Positions 25,479-35,390 of a DNA stretch of 64,000 bases are shown piece after piece. Below the pieces are notes generated by a model. The model did no database searches and had not been told where the DNA came from. It saw only the letters and a program-made list of their open reading frames with translations. Made by a program: the position numbers and the translations under genes. Each line of letters starts with the position of its first letter. Positions within the stretch are counted from its first letter, which is position 1. Origin of the DNA: Limibacillus halophilus (lineage in GTDB: Bacteria; Pseudomonadota; Alphaproteobacteria; Kiloniellales; CECT-8803); contig NZ_JACHXA010000008.1 in NCBI RefSeq assembly GCF_014191775.1, positions 62,001 to 126,000 of the forward strand, given 5' to 3'.

Positions 25479-26384
25479 ATGGGCGCCCTGGAGTGGACGC
25501 TTTTGATCGGCCTGTCACTCCTATGGGGCGGCTCGTTCTTCTTTACCGGAGTCGCCGTCAGGGAGCTTCCGACCTTCACGATCGTCGTTTGCCGCGTGTT
25601 CCTCGCGGCGGTAATCCTTTTGCTGGCAATGCGTGTGGCCGCCCAACCGCTTCCGCGGGAATGGCGCGTGTGGCGCGCTTTTCTTTGCATGGGGTTCCTC
25701 AACAACGCCGTGCCCTTTTCACTCATTGTTTGGGGTCAGATGCATATAGCGTCGGGCGTTGCGTCCATCATCAACGCGACGACACCGCTGTTCACTGTCC
25801 TTCTGGCGCAGTTTTTGACCCAGGATGAGCGCATGACACCGGGCCGCTTGCTTGGCGTAATCCTGGGCTTAGGCGGTGTCGCCGCGATGATCGGCGGCGA
25901 TGCGCTGCGCTCCCTTGGGCTTGATGTCACGGCACAGTTGGCTTGCCTGGCGGCTGCTGTTTCCTATGCTCTTGCAGGGCTCTATGGCCGCCGATTCAAG
26001 GCGCTTGGCGTATCGCCCATGGCGACCGCGACCGGGCAACTCTGCGCGTCCAGCGTTCTGCTGATACCGGTGATGCTGTTGATCGACCAACCCTGGAGTT
26101 TGCCGTTTCCCAGTCTGGCCACCATCGGCGCTTTGCTCGGTATCGCCTCGCTCTCCACGGCGCTGGCCTATGTGATTTACTTTCGCATCCTGGCAACCGC
26201 CGGAGCGACCAATCTTTTACTCGTGACTTTGTTGATCCCGGTGAGCGCTATCCTGCTGGGCGTGGCCTTCCTTGCCGAAGCCCTGTTGCCGCAGCACTTG
26301 CTGGGGATGGGGTTCATCTGTCTGGGGCTGGCGGCCATCGACGGCCGCCTATGGCGCCGGTTCAAGTCTCAATTCGCCCGATAA
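25479..26384 (+). CDS. DMT-superfamily (EamA) transporter
   Basis: About 301 residues with ten hydrophobic segments in two EamA repeats: the first starts WTLLIGLSLLWGGSFFFTGVAV, the second AQLACLAAAVSYALAGLYGRRF. The family exports metabolites or amino acids. The ATG at 25479 places the first helix at the N-terminus; upstream in-frame starts such as 25395 add a hydrophilic lead that homologues lack. It is 135 bases after the SAF-domain gene, possibly cotranscribed, and convergent with an MFS gene. Confidence 0.85.
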   Translation: MGALEWTLLIGLSLLWGGSFFFTGVAVRELPTFTIVVCRVFLAAVILLLAMRVAAQPLPREWRVWRAFLCMGFLNNAVPFSLIVWGQMHIASGVASIINATTPLFTVLLAQFLTQDERMTPGRLLGVILGLGGVAAMIGGDALRSLGLDVTAQLACLAAAVSYALAGLYGRRFKALGVSPMATATGQLCASSVLLIPVMLLIDQPWSLPFPSLATIGALLGIASLSTALAYVIYFRILATAGATNLLLVTLLIPVSAILLGVAFLAEALLPQHLLGMGFICLGLAAIDGRLWRRFKSQFAR

Positions 26385-26406
26385 TCCGGGCACCCGGTAG
26401 TCGCCC

Positions 26407-27639
26407 TTAACCCGACGTTACATCCTTGGGCTCCGATGGCCCACGCAACAGAACGACGCGCGCCCAGAATCCCAACAACGCACCCAGGAATATCATCACC
26501 ATCATGGGTCGAGCCGTACCGTCGGCCAACTGCCCCACCGCCACGCCGGAAGCCGCTCCCACCACCATCTGCAAGAACCCAAGCAACGCAGAGGCAGCCC
26601 CGGCCATTCGCGGATAGGGCCCGATCGCACCGGCAAAAGCGTTGGGCAAAACCATGCCGCAGCCGACCATGAAGGGGAATATCGGCACCAGTATGACCCA
26701 AAGGTTCAAGACTCCGGCAAGCGCAAAGACCGCCCCCGCCGTGCCTGCCGCCAGGCCGAGCGACGTTCCAATCAGGATCAAGCGATCGACGCCGAAGCGG
26801 CGGCTGAAGCGACCGGACAGCAAACTGCCGGTCATGAATCCCGTGACAAACACGAGAAAGCAAAGTCCAAAGGCAAAGGGCGAATAACCCAGCGTTTCGA
26901 TAATGATGAAACTGCTACCGGATATGAAGGCGAAGAGTCCGCCGAACACCGCGGCGGTGACCCAAACATATCCGAGATAGCGCCGCTCACGGAGCAAGGC
27001 CCGATAGTTACGCAGTATGGCGCCCGGCCGGGTCGCGTCGGGATCCTTGTAGCGATTGGTCTCCGGTACCAGCCACAGCAACAATCCCACCGCGATGACG
27101 CCATAGATCAGCATGGCATAGAAATTAGCGCGCCACCCCAAGAACTCTTGCACTGCGCCGCCGATCAATGGCCCCACAGCCGGCGCTAGGGCCATGGCGG
27201 AAGCAATATAGGAAAGGACCCGTGCGGCGTCGTTGGGGCCATAGACGTCTCTTACAATGGCGCGCCCGACAACCGGCCCTACACAGGCCCCCAAGGCCTG
27301 CAGCACGCGCCCCATGATCAAAAGTTCAATGGTCGGCGCAAAGACGCAAGCCATGCTGGCCAGGACATAAACCAACAGGCCGCCCAGCATGACAGGCTTA
27401 CGGCCGAAGCGGTCCGAGAGCGGCCCTTGGAAAAGCTGTGCCAGCGCAAAGCCCACGAGGAAGGCTGAAAGTGTTAGCTGTGCTTGGCCTTCGCTGGCCG
27501 CCAGATCAAACCGCATGCTGGGCAGCGACGGCAGATAGAGATCGGTAGAGATCGGGCCCACCGACACCAACGCCGTCAACACAATCGCCAGGGTTGCTCC
27601 CTGCGATCTTCCTCCTGATTTCGATTGACTGTCAGACAT
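26407..27639 (-). CDS. Bcr/CflA-type MFS drug efflux transporter
   Basis: 410 residues with 12 predicted helices. The Bcr/CflA signature PISTDLYLPSLP is in the first loop, motif A (GPLSDRFGRKPVML) between helices 2 and 3, and GRVLQALGACVGPVVGRAIVRD in helix 4. It should export small molecules by proton antiport. The start at 27639 gives the usual short cytoplasmic N-terminus. It is divergent from the VOC-family gene. Confidence 0.92.
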   Translation of the reverse strand: MSDSQSKSGGRSQGATLAIVLTALVSVGPISTDLYLPSLPSMRFDLAASEGQAQLTLSAFLVGFALAQLFQGPLSDRFGRKPVMLGGLLVYVLASMACVFAPTIELLIMGRVLQALGACVGPVVGRAIVRDVYGPNDAARVLSYIASAMALAPAVGPLIGGAVQEFLGWRANFYAMLIYGVIAVGLLLWLVPETNRYKDPDATRPGAILRNYRALLRERRYLGYVWVTAAVFGGLFAFISGSSFIIIETLGYSPFAFGLCFLVFVTGFMTGSLLSGRFSRRFGVDRLILIGTSLGLAAGTAGAVFALAGVLNLWVILVPIFPFMVGCGMVLPNAFAGAIGPYPRMAGAASALLGFLQMVVGAASGVAVGQLADGTARPMMVMIFLGALLGFWARVVLLRGPSEPKDVTSG

Positions 27640-27755
27640 GGATCCTCAAACAGGCGAAGAATTGGCGCTTTACGGAAAAGCCCCGGCACCGGACAGTAGT
27701 TTCAGGTGATCGTAGCGCGCCAGAACGTTGCGCCAGTTTAGTGAGAAACGAGCGA

Positions 27756-28196
27756 ATGGCAAACCGACGAGATGAATTTTTACCCGCGCCCGAATATGGT
27801 CGCTCCCTACAAGGCGTTGGCCTCAATCTTCTGGTCGCCGATGTCGCCCGGGAGGTGGATTTTCTGACCACTGTATTTGCATTGAAACCGCGCTTTGCTA
27901 ACAAGGACTTCGCTGTCATGACTCATGCCGGTCAGGACTGGATGCTGCATGGCGATCACACCTACCACAGCCACCCGCTGCTGGGATTCTTGAGCGACGG
28001 CGTCGCCCGCGGCTTGGGCATAGAGATAAGGCTTTATGACTTGGACCCGGATACGGCTGAGCGACGGGCAGTCGAGGCCGGGCACGATGTTTTGGCGGGC
28101 GCTGCCCATAAACCTCACGGCCTTTACGAGGCCTACATTGTTTCTCCGGCAGGATATCTCTACGTGCCCAGCATTCACTCATTCGAGAAAGGTTGA
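27756..28196 (+). CDS. VOC-family (glyoxalase/bleomycin-resistance fold) protein
   Basis: About 146 residues with the VOC pattern: an early beta strand LQGVGLNLLVADVAREVDFLTTVF and a second module ending GLYEAYIVSPAGYLYVPSI. A His in THAGQDWMLHGDHTYHSH and a late Tyr/Glu could bind metal. VOC proteins catalyse isomerisation, dioxygenation or bind drugs; the substrate is not evident. The ATG at 27756 is chosen because upstream sequence overlaps the divergent MFS gene and does not resemble the family. Confidence 0.75.
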   Translation: MANRRDEFLPAPEYGRSLQGVGLNLLVADVAREVDFLTTVFALKPRFANKDFAVMTHAGQDWMLHGDHTYHSHPLLGFLSDGVARGLGIEIRLYDLDPDTAERRAVEAGHDVLAGAAHKPHGLYEAYIVSPAGYLYVPSIHSFEKG

Positions 28197-28258
28197 GGCG
28201 GCAACGATCGTCTCTTCGCCGCCGCCCCGCCGAACTCTATAAGCCTTGAGGCCTGCCT

Positions 28259-29554
28259 TTAGTAGCGGTAAGCGTCGCTCTTGAAGGGGCCTTCGGTCGC
28301 CACACCGATGTAATCGGCCTGCTCCTTGGTCAGTTTGGTCAGCTTGGCGCCGACCTTGGCCAGATGCAGGGCGGCAACCTTTTCGTCGAGGTGACGCGGC
28401 AAGACATAGACCTGCTTCTCATAGGAGCCGGAATTGTTCCAGAGTTCCATCTGCGCCAGCACCTGATTGGTAAAGGATGCGCTCATGACGAAGCTGGGGT
28501 GCCCTGTGGCGTTGCCCAGGTTAACCAAGCGGCCCTCGGACAGCAGAATGATGCGCTTGCCATCCGGGAACTCGATCTCGTCGACCTGCGGCTTGACGTT
28601 GTGCCACTTCAGGTTTTTCAGGCCATCGACCTGAATCTCGTTGTCGAAGTGCCCGATATTGCAAACGATTGCGCGATCCTTCATGCGGCGCATGTGATCG
28701 ATCGTGATGATATCGCGATTGCCGGTGGCGCTGACGAAGATATCGGCGCGGTCGGCGGCGTCGTCCATCGTGACCACGTCGTAGCCTTCCATAGCCGCTT
28801 GCAACGCGCAGATCGGGTCGACCTCGGTAACCATCACCCGGCAACCGGCATTGCGCAGCGATTGGGCGGAGCCCTTGCCCACATCACCGTAGCCGTTCAC
28901 CACAGCAACCTTGCCCGCCATCATCACGTCCGTGCCGCGGCGAATGCCGTCGACAAGGCTCTCGCGACAGCCGTAAACGTTGTCGAACTTAGATTTCGTA
29001 ACGGAATCGTTGACGTTGATGGCCGGCACCTTAAGCGTGCCCTTCTTGGCCATGTCGTAGAGCCTCAGTACGCCGGTCGTGGTCTCCTCCGAAACACCGC
29101 GGACATCTTCCAGCAACTCCGGGTACTTGCTGTGCATCAACTGGGTCAGATCGCCGCCGTCATCGAGGATCAGATTCGGCTTCCAGCCATTCGGACCCGT
29201 AATGGTTTGCTCGACGCACCACCAGTACTCCTCTTCGGTCTCGCCCTTCCAGGCAAAGACCGGGACACCGGAAGCGGCGATGGCTGCAGCAGCGTGATCC
29301 TGGGTCGAGAAGATGTTGCAGGATGACCAACGGATTTCGGCGCCCAGGGCACGCAGTGTCTCGATCAGAACCGCTGTTTGAATGGTCATGTGCAAGCAGC
29401 CGACGATGCGTGCGCCTGCGAGCGGCTTCTTGGCGCCGAATTCTTCACGCAAGGCCATCAGGCCAGGCATTTCGACCTCGGCGATTGCGATTTCCTTGCG
29501 GCCCCAATCGGCCAGCGAGATGTCCTTGACCTTATAGTCTGCAAACTCGGCCAT
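28259..29554 (-). CDS. ahcY: S-adenosylhomocysteine hydrolase
   Basis: 431 residues, full length for bacterial AhcY. Visible are the substrate region [32 protein letters not shown], the NAD-binding motif [16 protein letters not shown], and the C-terminal KSDAYRY that reaches into the partner's cofactor site. It splits S-adenosylhomocysteine into adenosine and homocysteine, relieving methyltransferase inhibition. The ATG at 29554 is preferred since GGAAG precedes it; a GTG at 29569 sits within that site. It lies alone, with no SAH riboswitch core visible in the 136 bases between it and ptsI. Confidence 0.97.
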   Translation of the reverse strand: MAEFADYKVKDISLADWGRKEIAIAEVEMPGLMALREEFGAKKPLAGARIVGCLHMTIQTAVLIETLRALGAEIRWSSCNIFSTQDHAAAAIAASGVPVFAWKGETEEEYWWCVEQTITGPNGWKPNLILDDGGDLTQLMHSKYPELLEDVRGVSEETTTGVLRLYDMAKKGTLKVPAINVNDSVTKSKFDNVYGCRESLVDGIRRGTDVMMAGKVAVVNGYGDVGKGSAQSLRNAGCRVMVTEVDPICALQAAMEGYDVVTMDDAADRADIFVSATGNRDIITIDHMRRMKDRAIVCNIGHFDNEIQVDGLKNLKWHNVKPQVDEIEFPDGKRIILLSEGRLVNLGNATGHPSFVMSASFTNQVLAQMELWNNSGSYEKQVYVLPRHLDEKVAALHLAKVGAKLTKLTKEQADYIGVATEGPFKSDAYRY

Positions 29555-29690
29555 GCGCTTGTCTTCCACTTAATCAACAGAGAATTTGTTCGGCGGCAGA
29601 GGAGATAGCAGCCACGCAGTCCCAGGGCAAGAGGGCAAGCAAGCGTTTAAACGCCGCCGTTACTCAAATGGTCTTGCTCAATCGCTTTGC

Positions 29691-31499
29691 TCAGCTGGCC
29701 TTGCCGGACAGCAGGGGCTCGGTCTGATTTGCGCCGCATCCATCGAGAAGCGTAGCAATGGTCGCGCTATCATGCTGACGCATGACCGCAGCGGCACAAT
29801 CCACGGCCTCCGTCAGGCAAAGCTCGCGGATACGGGCTTTGACCCTGGGCAAAGCAGCCGAGGCCATCGATAACTCGCGCACACCGAGTCCCAGCAGCAA
29901 AGGCGCATAACGCGGATCACCGGCAATCTCGCCGCAAACCGAAAGCGGAATGGAGGCCCTGCGCGCCGCCTCGATGGTGAACTGGAGAAGTCGCAGTACA
30001 GCCGGGTGCAGTGGGTTATACAGGTGCGCCAACCGCTCATCGCCCCGGTCTATGGCCAGCGTGTACATGGTCAGATCATTGGTTCCCAACGCAAAGAAGT
30101 CGCTGACATCGGCCAGGGTGTCTGCGGCCAGCGCCGCACCGGGAACCTCGATCATCACACCCAGAGGCGGCAAGCGATCGGGTAGCTGTCTGCCCTGCGC
30201 GCGCAGGCGATCAGCCACACGACCGATCACCATGCGAACGGCTTCCACCTCTTCACGTGCCGAGATCATCGGCAACAGAATACGCAACGGTCCATGGGCA
30301 CTGGCGCGCAGAATGGCGGCAATTTGCGTTTCCATCAGTTCGGGCTCGCGCAATCCCAAACGAACGGCGCGCAATCCCAAGGCCGGGTTCGCGCTTTCCC
30401 CATGCCTACGGCTTATAGCTGACGCAAGTTTTTCTCCGCCGACATCCAACGTGCGCACCGTTACCGGGCGTCCACCCATCCCCTCCATGATTTCGCGCAG
30501 CGTTTCGTATTGCTCTTCCTCATCCGGCAAGTCGTCGCGATTCATGAACAGGAACTCTGTGCGCAGCAAGCCGACGCCCTCGGCACCGGCCATGACTGCC
30601 TGCGCCGCATCGCGCGGCATCTCCAGGTTTGCTTGCAATACGACCCGCAGACCATCTGTGGTCTCCGCCGCCAGGTGGCGCAGCTTCATCAACGCCACCG
30701 CTTCGGCCCGATAGGCTTCCCGCTGGCGCAGATAATCCTTCAGGCGACCTTGCGAGGGATTGAGAATCACGAGACCGCGCGATCCGTCGACAATCACCTG
30801 GTCTCCCGGGCAGGCCTCCTGCAACAAACCGGTGCAGCCAAGCACCGCCGGCAAGCCGAGGGAACGCGCCATGATCGCTGTGTGCCCTTCGGTGCCACCC
30901 ACCAGCGTCGCAAACCCGCCGACGCGTTTAGGGTCCATCAGGGCGGTATCGGCCGGAGTGATTTCCTCACCCAGGATAATGCTGCCTTCTTCCAGATCGC
31001 TGAAGCTCGCAAAATCGCTAGAGGCCAGATTGCGGATGATTCGGTTCCCGACCTCCCGCACTTCGGCGGCACGAGACTTCAAATAGGCATCGTCGATGGC
31101 TTCGAACTGGGTGGCGAGGCTCTCGATCTCGACCCAAACTGCCGATTCAGCATTGCGGCGCTCATTTTCTATACGCTGCGTCACACCACTCAGCAGGCGC
31201 GAGGAATCGAGCATCTGCAGGTGTGCATCCAACAGATAGCCGAGTTCCTCTGCCGCAGTGCCATGCAAATCGCTGGCTTTGGAGCGCACCTTCATCAACT
31301 GTCGGCCCGCCTTTGCCACCGCGCCACGGAACCGGTTGATCTCGGCGGCGACCTGCGGCTTGGCGATTAGATACTCAACAACCTTCAGAGACCGGCTTTC
31401 GCGCAAGTGAGCCAAGCCGATCGCCACTCCGGGGGAGGCGGCCAAACCCTCGAAGACAATCTCGTCGCGTTCCGGTCTATCGCCTCTGTTATTCCTCAT
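29691..31499 (-). CDS. ptsI: PTS enzyme I (phosphoenolpyruvate-protein phosphotransferase)
   Basis: About 602 residues: an N-terminal HPr-binding helical region, the swivelling phospho-His domain with GGTEGHTAIMARSLG (His206 from this start), and a C-terminal PEP-binding barrel with EGVGLLRTEFLFM and VCGEIAGDP. There is no N-terminal GAF domain, so it is the EI rather than the PtsP form. It takes phosphate from PEP and passes it to HPr, encoded just upstream; the two genes overlap by 11 bases. A TTG at 31511 is an alternative start. No sugar-specific EIIB/EIIC is nearby, so the relay is probably regulatory. Confidence 0.95.
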   Translation of the reverse strand: MRNNRGDRPERDEIVFEGLAASPGVAIGLAHLRESRSLKVVEYLIAKPQVAAEINRFRGAVAKAGRQLMKVRSKASDLHGTAAEELGYLLDAHLQMLDSSRLLSGVTQRIENERRNAESAVWVEIESLATQFEAIDDAYLKSRAAEVREVGNRIIRNLASSDFASFSDLEEGSIILGEEITPADTALMDPKRVGGFATLVGGTEGHTAIMARSLGLPAVLGCTGLLQEACPGDQVIVDGSRGLVILNPSQGRLKDYLRQREAYRAEAVALMKLRHLAAETTDGLRVVLQANLEMPRDAAQAVMAGAEGVGLLRTEFLFMNRDDLPDEEEQYETLREIMEGMGGRPVTVRTLDVGGEKLASAISRRHGESANPALGLRAVRLGLREPELMETQIAAILRASAHGPLRILLPMISAREEVEAVRMVIGRVADRLRAQGRQLPDRLPPLGVMIEVPGAALAADTLADVSDFFALGTNDLTMYTLAIDRGDERLAHLYNPLHPAVLRLLQFTIEAARRASIPLSVCGEIAGDPRYAPLLLGLGVRELSMASAALPRVKARIRELCLTEAVDCAAAVMRQHDSATIATLLDGCGANQTEPLLSGKAS

Positions 31500-31770
31500 T
31501 GAATCTATCAAGCACCAGTTGGGTCAGTGCCACGACCGCCTGTTCGGCATCGCCACCCCGGCCTCTCAGTTCAATCTCGGTCCCCGGCGCCGCCGCCAAC
31601 ATCATGAGCCCCATGATGGAGCGACCAGGCACCTCGGTGCCGTCCTTAATAACGACGATCTCCGCCTCGTAGCTGCCTGCAAGCTTGACAAACTTGGCCG
31701 CAGCCCGGGCATGCAATCCCCGTTGGTTGCAGATCGTCACACGCTGACAAATCTCGGACTTCTCAGCCAT
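31489..31770 (-). CDS. ptsH: PTS phosphocarrier protein HPr
   Basis: 93 residues with the catalytic site NQRGLHARAAAKFV (His20 here, the usual His15) and the regulatory site GRSIMGLMMLAA (Ser51, the usual Ser46). Having both sites means it can take phosphate from EI on His and from HprK on Ser. It sits between the EIIA gene (6-base gap) and ptsI (overlap). Confidence 0.95.
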   Translation of the reverse strand: MAEKSEICQRVTICNQRGLHARAAAKFVKLAGSYEAEIVVIKDGTEVPGRSIMGLMMLAAAPGTEIELRGRGGDAEQAVVALTQLVLDRFNEE

Positions 31771-31776
31771 GCATCA

Positions 31777-32193
31777 TCACGCCTTTGCACGCTGTGCGCC
31801 GGGCATCAGATGCGAAGCAACGTGAATATACTTGCGTCCTGCTTCCTGCGCTTCGGCAACCGCCTCTTGCAGTGGTTTAGATTTTCGCAGTTCGCCGAGC
31901 TTGATCAAAAGCGGCAGATTGACGCCTGCAACAACCTCGATCTGGCCGACTTGCATCACCGAGATGGCAAGATTGGACGGGGTGCCGCCGAACATATCCG
32001 TCAGCAGAACGACCCCCTTTCCTTTATCGACATCGGCGATGCGCTGCAGAATCTCGGCGCGTCGTTCCTCCATGTCGTCATCCGGTCCGATACAGACCGC
32101 GGCCACGCCCTCCTGCTTGCCGATCACATGTTCCAATGCAGAAATGAACTCCTTGGCCAACCGGCCATGGGTGACAAGAACGATACCTATCAT
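31777..32193 (-). CDS. PTS mannose-type EIIA domain protein
   Basis: 138 residues of the EIIA-Man family: a start of MIGIVLVTHGRLA with the phospho-acceptor His9, then GKGVVLLTDMFGGTPSN, typical of the fold. It receives phosphate from HPr. Without EIIB, EIIC or EIID genes, it is probably a regulatory acceptor, as in other alphaproteobacterial HprK-PTS clusters (often called manX or ptsM). Confidence 0.92.
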   Translation of the reverse strand: MIGIVLVTHGRLAKEFISALEHVIGKQEGVAAVCIGPDDDMEERRAEILQRIADVDKGKGVVLLTDMFGGTPSNLAISVMQVGQIEVVAGVNLPLLIKLGELRKSKPLQEAVAEAQEAGRKYIHVASHLMPGAQRAKA

Positions 32194-32234
32194 ATCTATT
32201 TTCTCTTCCTTGCTTCCCGGCGGATCAATTCCTA

Positions 32235-33599
32235 TCAGGCCTTTCCGACCTTGGCTTCAACAGACCGCATTCCGGCGCGGCCATCCGGCAAATCGCGGTG
32301 CCCAACGGATACCGCGCGACCTTGCACCGACAACCATGCTGCCAAACGTTCCGCGACCGCAACTGAGCGATGTTGCCCACCTGTGCAGCCAATCGCAATC
32401 GTCAGATAGCTTTTGCCTTCGGCTTCGTAGCGTGGAAGCAGCGGGCCAATCAAGTCCGTCAACCGCGCAAAGAAATCCCCGAAGGACGGATCGCCCTCCA
32501 CAAAAGCCGCCACTTCCGGTTCCAGGCCGCTGAGATGGCGAAGTCCGTTTTCATAGTGCGGGTTGCGTAAAAACCGCACGTCGAATACCAGATCCGCCTC
32601 GCGTGGCAAGCCCTGCCTATATGAAAATGAGGTGATGTGGAGCACGAGACCCCCACCACTCTCCAAACCAAGCAAACCGGACAGAATTCTTGCCAAATCC
32701 ACGGTTTTCAGGCCGGTCGTATCGATATGGTGGGTTGCCCGCTCCCGCAAGGGCGCCAGCATCTGCCGCTCGGCGGCGATGCCGTCTGCAAGCGGGCGCT
32801 CCTTGGCCAGGGGATGGCGCCGCCGTGTTTCGGTAAAGCGCTTTATCAGCGCATCATCGTCGCATTCCAGGAAAATCAGCGACAGCGAGATTGCCGCATC
32901 GCGCATCAACAGATCTAGTGCCTCAAGGAACCGCTGCGCCATGAAATCGCGTGTGCGCATATCCATGCCGATGGCCAAGGGGCGCATTCCGTCGCTGCCG
33001 CGGATGGCGCGCTCCAACAGCCGCGTGGGCAAATTATCCATCGCCTCGAAGCCGGCGTCCTCAAGAATATGCAAGGCCGTGCTGCGGCCTGCCCCGGAAA
33101 GGCCCGTGACCAGAACCACAACCTGAGCATCCGACCGCTTCATGGTATCCGCCGGTGTTTGCGTCGGACCCAAGCTGCGAAGCGCTACCCGCAGTTTTGC
33201 CGGCGCCGAAGCCGCGAAGGGATCCAGGGCCAATCTTGGTAATGGCAAGTCCAAGACGGTCTCGCTGCTGGGTTCGGGCAAGCGCTCGACGGCACCCGGC
33301 CCGACGAGATCCACCATAAGGTCTACAGGTGTCCGAGAGAGGCTTGGCACTGGGCGTATGCCGATGCCGCGCACTTCCAACTGTCCCGCGATATTATCCG
33401 GTGCGCGGGCCATCAAAACATCGGCCTCCCTGGTGAGAATGGTCTGATCGTCGGCAACCAAGCGAGCACCTTGCTCGATCAAGCGAAGCGCCAAGTCCGA
33501 CTTTCCAGACCCGGAGGGACCACGCAGCAACACACCTCGCCCCTCCAGAGCGAGACAGGTAGCATGCAAGCGGATTTCCTTCATGGCTGCCGTTCCCAT
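32235..33599 (-). CDS. HprK-RapZ fusion: HPr kinase/phosphorylase joined to RNase adaptor-type P-loop protein
   Basis: 454 residues in one frame. Residues 1-145 are the short alphaproteobacterial HPr kinase/phosphorylase: LHATCLALEGRGVLLRG, Walker A GPSGSGKS (27-34), VADDQT, and the EVRGIGI motif (75-81). Residues 158-454 are a complete RapZ/YvcJ protein: Walker A GLSGAGRST (166-174), EAMDNLP, the FSYRQGLPREADLVFDVRFL signature and IGCTGGQHRSV near 404. In relatives these are two adjacent genes. The junction keeps an internal ATG (Met153, 33143) with GGCGGA before it, so separate RapZ might also be made. HprK phosphorylates Ser of HPr; RapZ binds nucleotides or small RNAs. Met6 (33584) is an alternative start. 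Confidence 0.93.
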   Translation of the reverse strand: MGTAAMKEIRLHATCLALEGRGVLLRGPSGSGKSDLALRLIEQGARLVADDQTILTREADVLMARAPDNIAGQLEVRGIGIRPVPSLSRTPVDLMVDLVGPGAVERLPEPSSETVLDLPLPRLALDPFAASAPAKLRVALRSLGPTQTPADTMKRSDAQVVVLVTGLSGAGRSTALHILEDAGFEAMDNLPTRLLERAIRGSDGMRPLAIGMDMRTRDFMAQRFLEALDLLMRDAAISLSLIFLECDDDALIKRFTETRRRHPLAKERPLADGIAAERQMLAPLRERATHHIDTTGLKTVDLARILSGLLGLESGGGLVLHITSFSYRQGLPREADLVFDVRFLRNPHYENGLRHLSGLEPEVAAFVEGDPSFGDFFARLTDLIGPLLPRYEAEGKSYLTIAIGCTGGQHRSVAVAERLAAWLSVQGRAVSVGHRDLPDGRAGMRSVEAKVGKA

Positions 33600-33617
33600 T
33601 ATGATCCGGCGGCCAGC

Positions 33618-35300
33618 TTACTCCAGAGGCAGGCGGACCTCAAAGCACGCTCCGCAGACCTCCCCTGAGGAATCCAGGCGGTTGTTGGCCCGGATCACCC
33701 CACCGTGCGCCTCCACGATCTGTTTGGAAATGGAAAGGCCCAGCCCGGAATGTGTTCCAAACTTCTCGCCCTTTGGCCGCTCGCTGTAAAAACGGTCGAA
33801 AATCGCTTCGAGCTTGCCTTCCGGTATGCCGCCGCCCTCGTCTTCTACCGTGACAACCGCTTCTTGGCCGTCACGACGTAAGGAAATTTTCAAAAGACCG
33901 CCGGGAGGGCTGAAGCTAATGGCATTGGCCATAAGATTACGAAAAACCTGGCCAAGTCGGCCTTCCATTCCGATAACCGTCAGCTCGCCCGCGCGTTTTT
34001 CGTCCTGAATCTCAATTTCGAAGCGCGGCCCCCCGTCCTTTTGCGTTTCAGAGTAGGAGGTAAAGACCGCGTTCAGGAGTTGCTTCAAATCGACAGCCTC
34101 GGTCTGAGCACGGCTTAGCTCCGCGTCCAGCCGCGAAGCATCGGAAATATCGCTAATTAGCCGATCGAGGCGCTGGACATCGTCCAGGATGATCGCCATC
34201 AACTTGCGCTGCTGTGTCGGATCGTCGATTCGGGCAACGGTCTCCACCGCACTCCGCACGGACGTCAGCGGGTTCTTGATCTCGTGCGAGACGTCCGCCG
34301 CGAAACGTTCGATCGCATCCATGCGGTTCCAAAGCGCCTCGGTCATCTCCCGCAGGGCTTCCGATAGCTCGCCGATCTCGTCCCGGCGTCTGGAAAAGTC
34401 CGGTATCTGAGCCCGCCGGTTTTTGGAGCGTCGCACCTGGTCCGCAGCTTCAACCAGCTGGCGAATAGGCCGCGCGATCGTGCCTGACAGGTAAAAGGAA
34501 ACCAGAACGGTTGCAGCCATTGCCACGGCGAAGACCCAGAGGATATCCGCTCGCCGGTCGCGCACCGCGGCCTCGATGCTGGCGCCGTCGCTGGACAGCA
34601 TCAGGGCAGCCAGGACCTGGCGGTAACGCTGCAGGGGTACGGCAACCGACAGAACCAGGCCACCCTTGCCGTCGCGCCGGGCAACACCGGTACTCTCGCC
34701 CAGCAAGGCCCGCTCGATCTCTTCGTAGTCCTGGGCGGTCTGGCGCCGGTTCTCCCGGTACAGCGGCAGATCGCTCCGGCCGGCAAACAGGTCCATGAAG
34801 CGATCGAACTGGCGGCTGAGCCATCCGGCGACGCCACTGCGCGGGCGCGGCGGCGGGAGCTCCGTCACCTCTATACCGCTGCTCAGACCGGCGATACGGA
34901 AGGAATCGGCGATGAGTTCGCCTTCACGATGGAAGATGCGGGCGCGAATGGTTGAATCGCCCAGCAATAGCCGGGTGATCCGGGCTGCCTGTTCAGCCAC
35001 GAGGCGCTGTTCGCCGTTGGCCGCCACCACGACGGCGCCGCCTGCCAGTGAAAAAGAGTAGGCCCGGGCTTGCGTCGTCAGTGCCTGAAGTTCGGCCGCG
35101 ATCAGACCTTTGCGATAATCGTCCAGGTGCATCAATCCCAACACCGGGATGACCAACACAAGCAAATTCAACGCCAAAATCCGGCGCGTCAGAGGTGAGC
35201 GCCAGCGCGGCCTGAAGCGCCGCTTGCCGGGTCGCCGGCCTTTCACGTCGCGCGACGCCTCCACCGGGTCTTTATCCTGTGCGGGCGGGACAAAATTCAT
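33618..35300 (-). CDS. chvG: Sensor histidine kinase ChvG (ExoS family)
   Basis: 560 residues: a basic N-terminus, TM1 (41-58), a periplasmic stimulus-sensing domain of about 190 residues, TM2 (252-272), a HAMP domain, HisKA with ADVSHEIKNPLTSVRSAVE (His339), and HATPase_c with NLMANAISFSPPGG and GLGLSISKQIVEAHGG. ChvG senses acidity or envelope stress in rhizobia and is held off by a periplasmic inhibitor (ExoR) where present. It lies between chvI upstream and the HprK-RapZ gene downstream. Confidence 0.94.
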   Translation of the reverse strand: MNFVPPAQDKDPVEASRDVKGRRPGKRRFRPRWRSPLTRRILALNLLVLVIPVLGLMHLDDYRKGLIAAELQALTTQARAYSFSLAGGAVVVAANGEQRLVAEQAARITRLLLGDSTIRARIFHREGELIADSFRIAGLSSGIEVTELPPPRPRSGVAGWLSRQFDRFMDLFAGRSDLPLYRENRRQTAQDYEEIERALLGESTGVARRDGKGGLVLSVAVPLQRYRQVLAALMLSSDGASIEAAVRDRRADILWVFAVAMAATVLVSFYLSGTIARPIRQLVEAADQVRRSKNRRAQIPDFSRRRDEIGELSEALREMTEALWNRMDAIERFAADVSHEIKNPLTSVRSAVETVARIDDPTQQRKLMAIILDDVQRLDRLISDISDASRLDAELSRAQTEAVDLKQLLNAVFTSYSETQKDGGPRFEIEIQDEKRAGELTVIGMEGRLGQVFRNLMANAISFSPPGGLLKISLRRDGQEAVVTVEDEGGGIPEGKLEAIFDRFYSERPKGEKFGTHSGLGLSISKQIVEAHGGVIRANNRLDSSGEVCGACFEVRLPLE

Positions 35301-35390
35301 GGCGACCTAAAAGCATTTCCCCTTCGCTACCACGCGGTCTTTGTTGCTGTGCCGTTAGCGAAAGGGTCAGCGCCGCGCCCCTCCCGCGAA

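Noticed and set aside
29555-29690. Possible SAH riboswitch before ahcY
   Set aside because: The conserved core of the SAH riboswitch is not seen in the 136 bases upstream, and no strong nested stems are visible.
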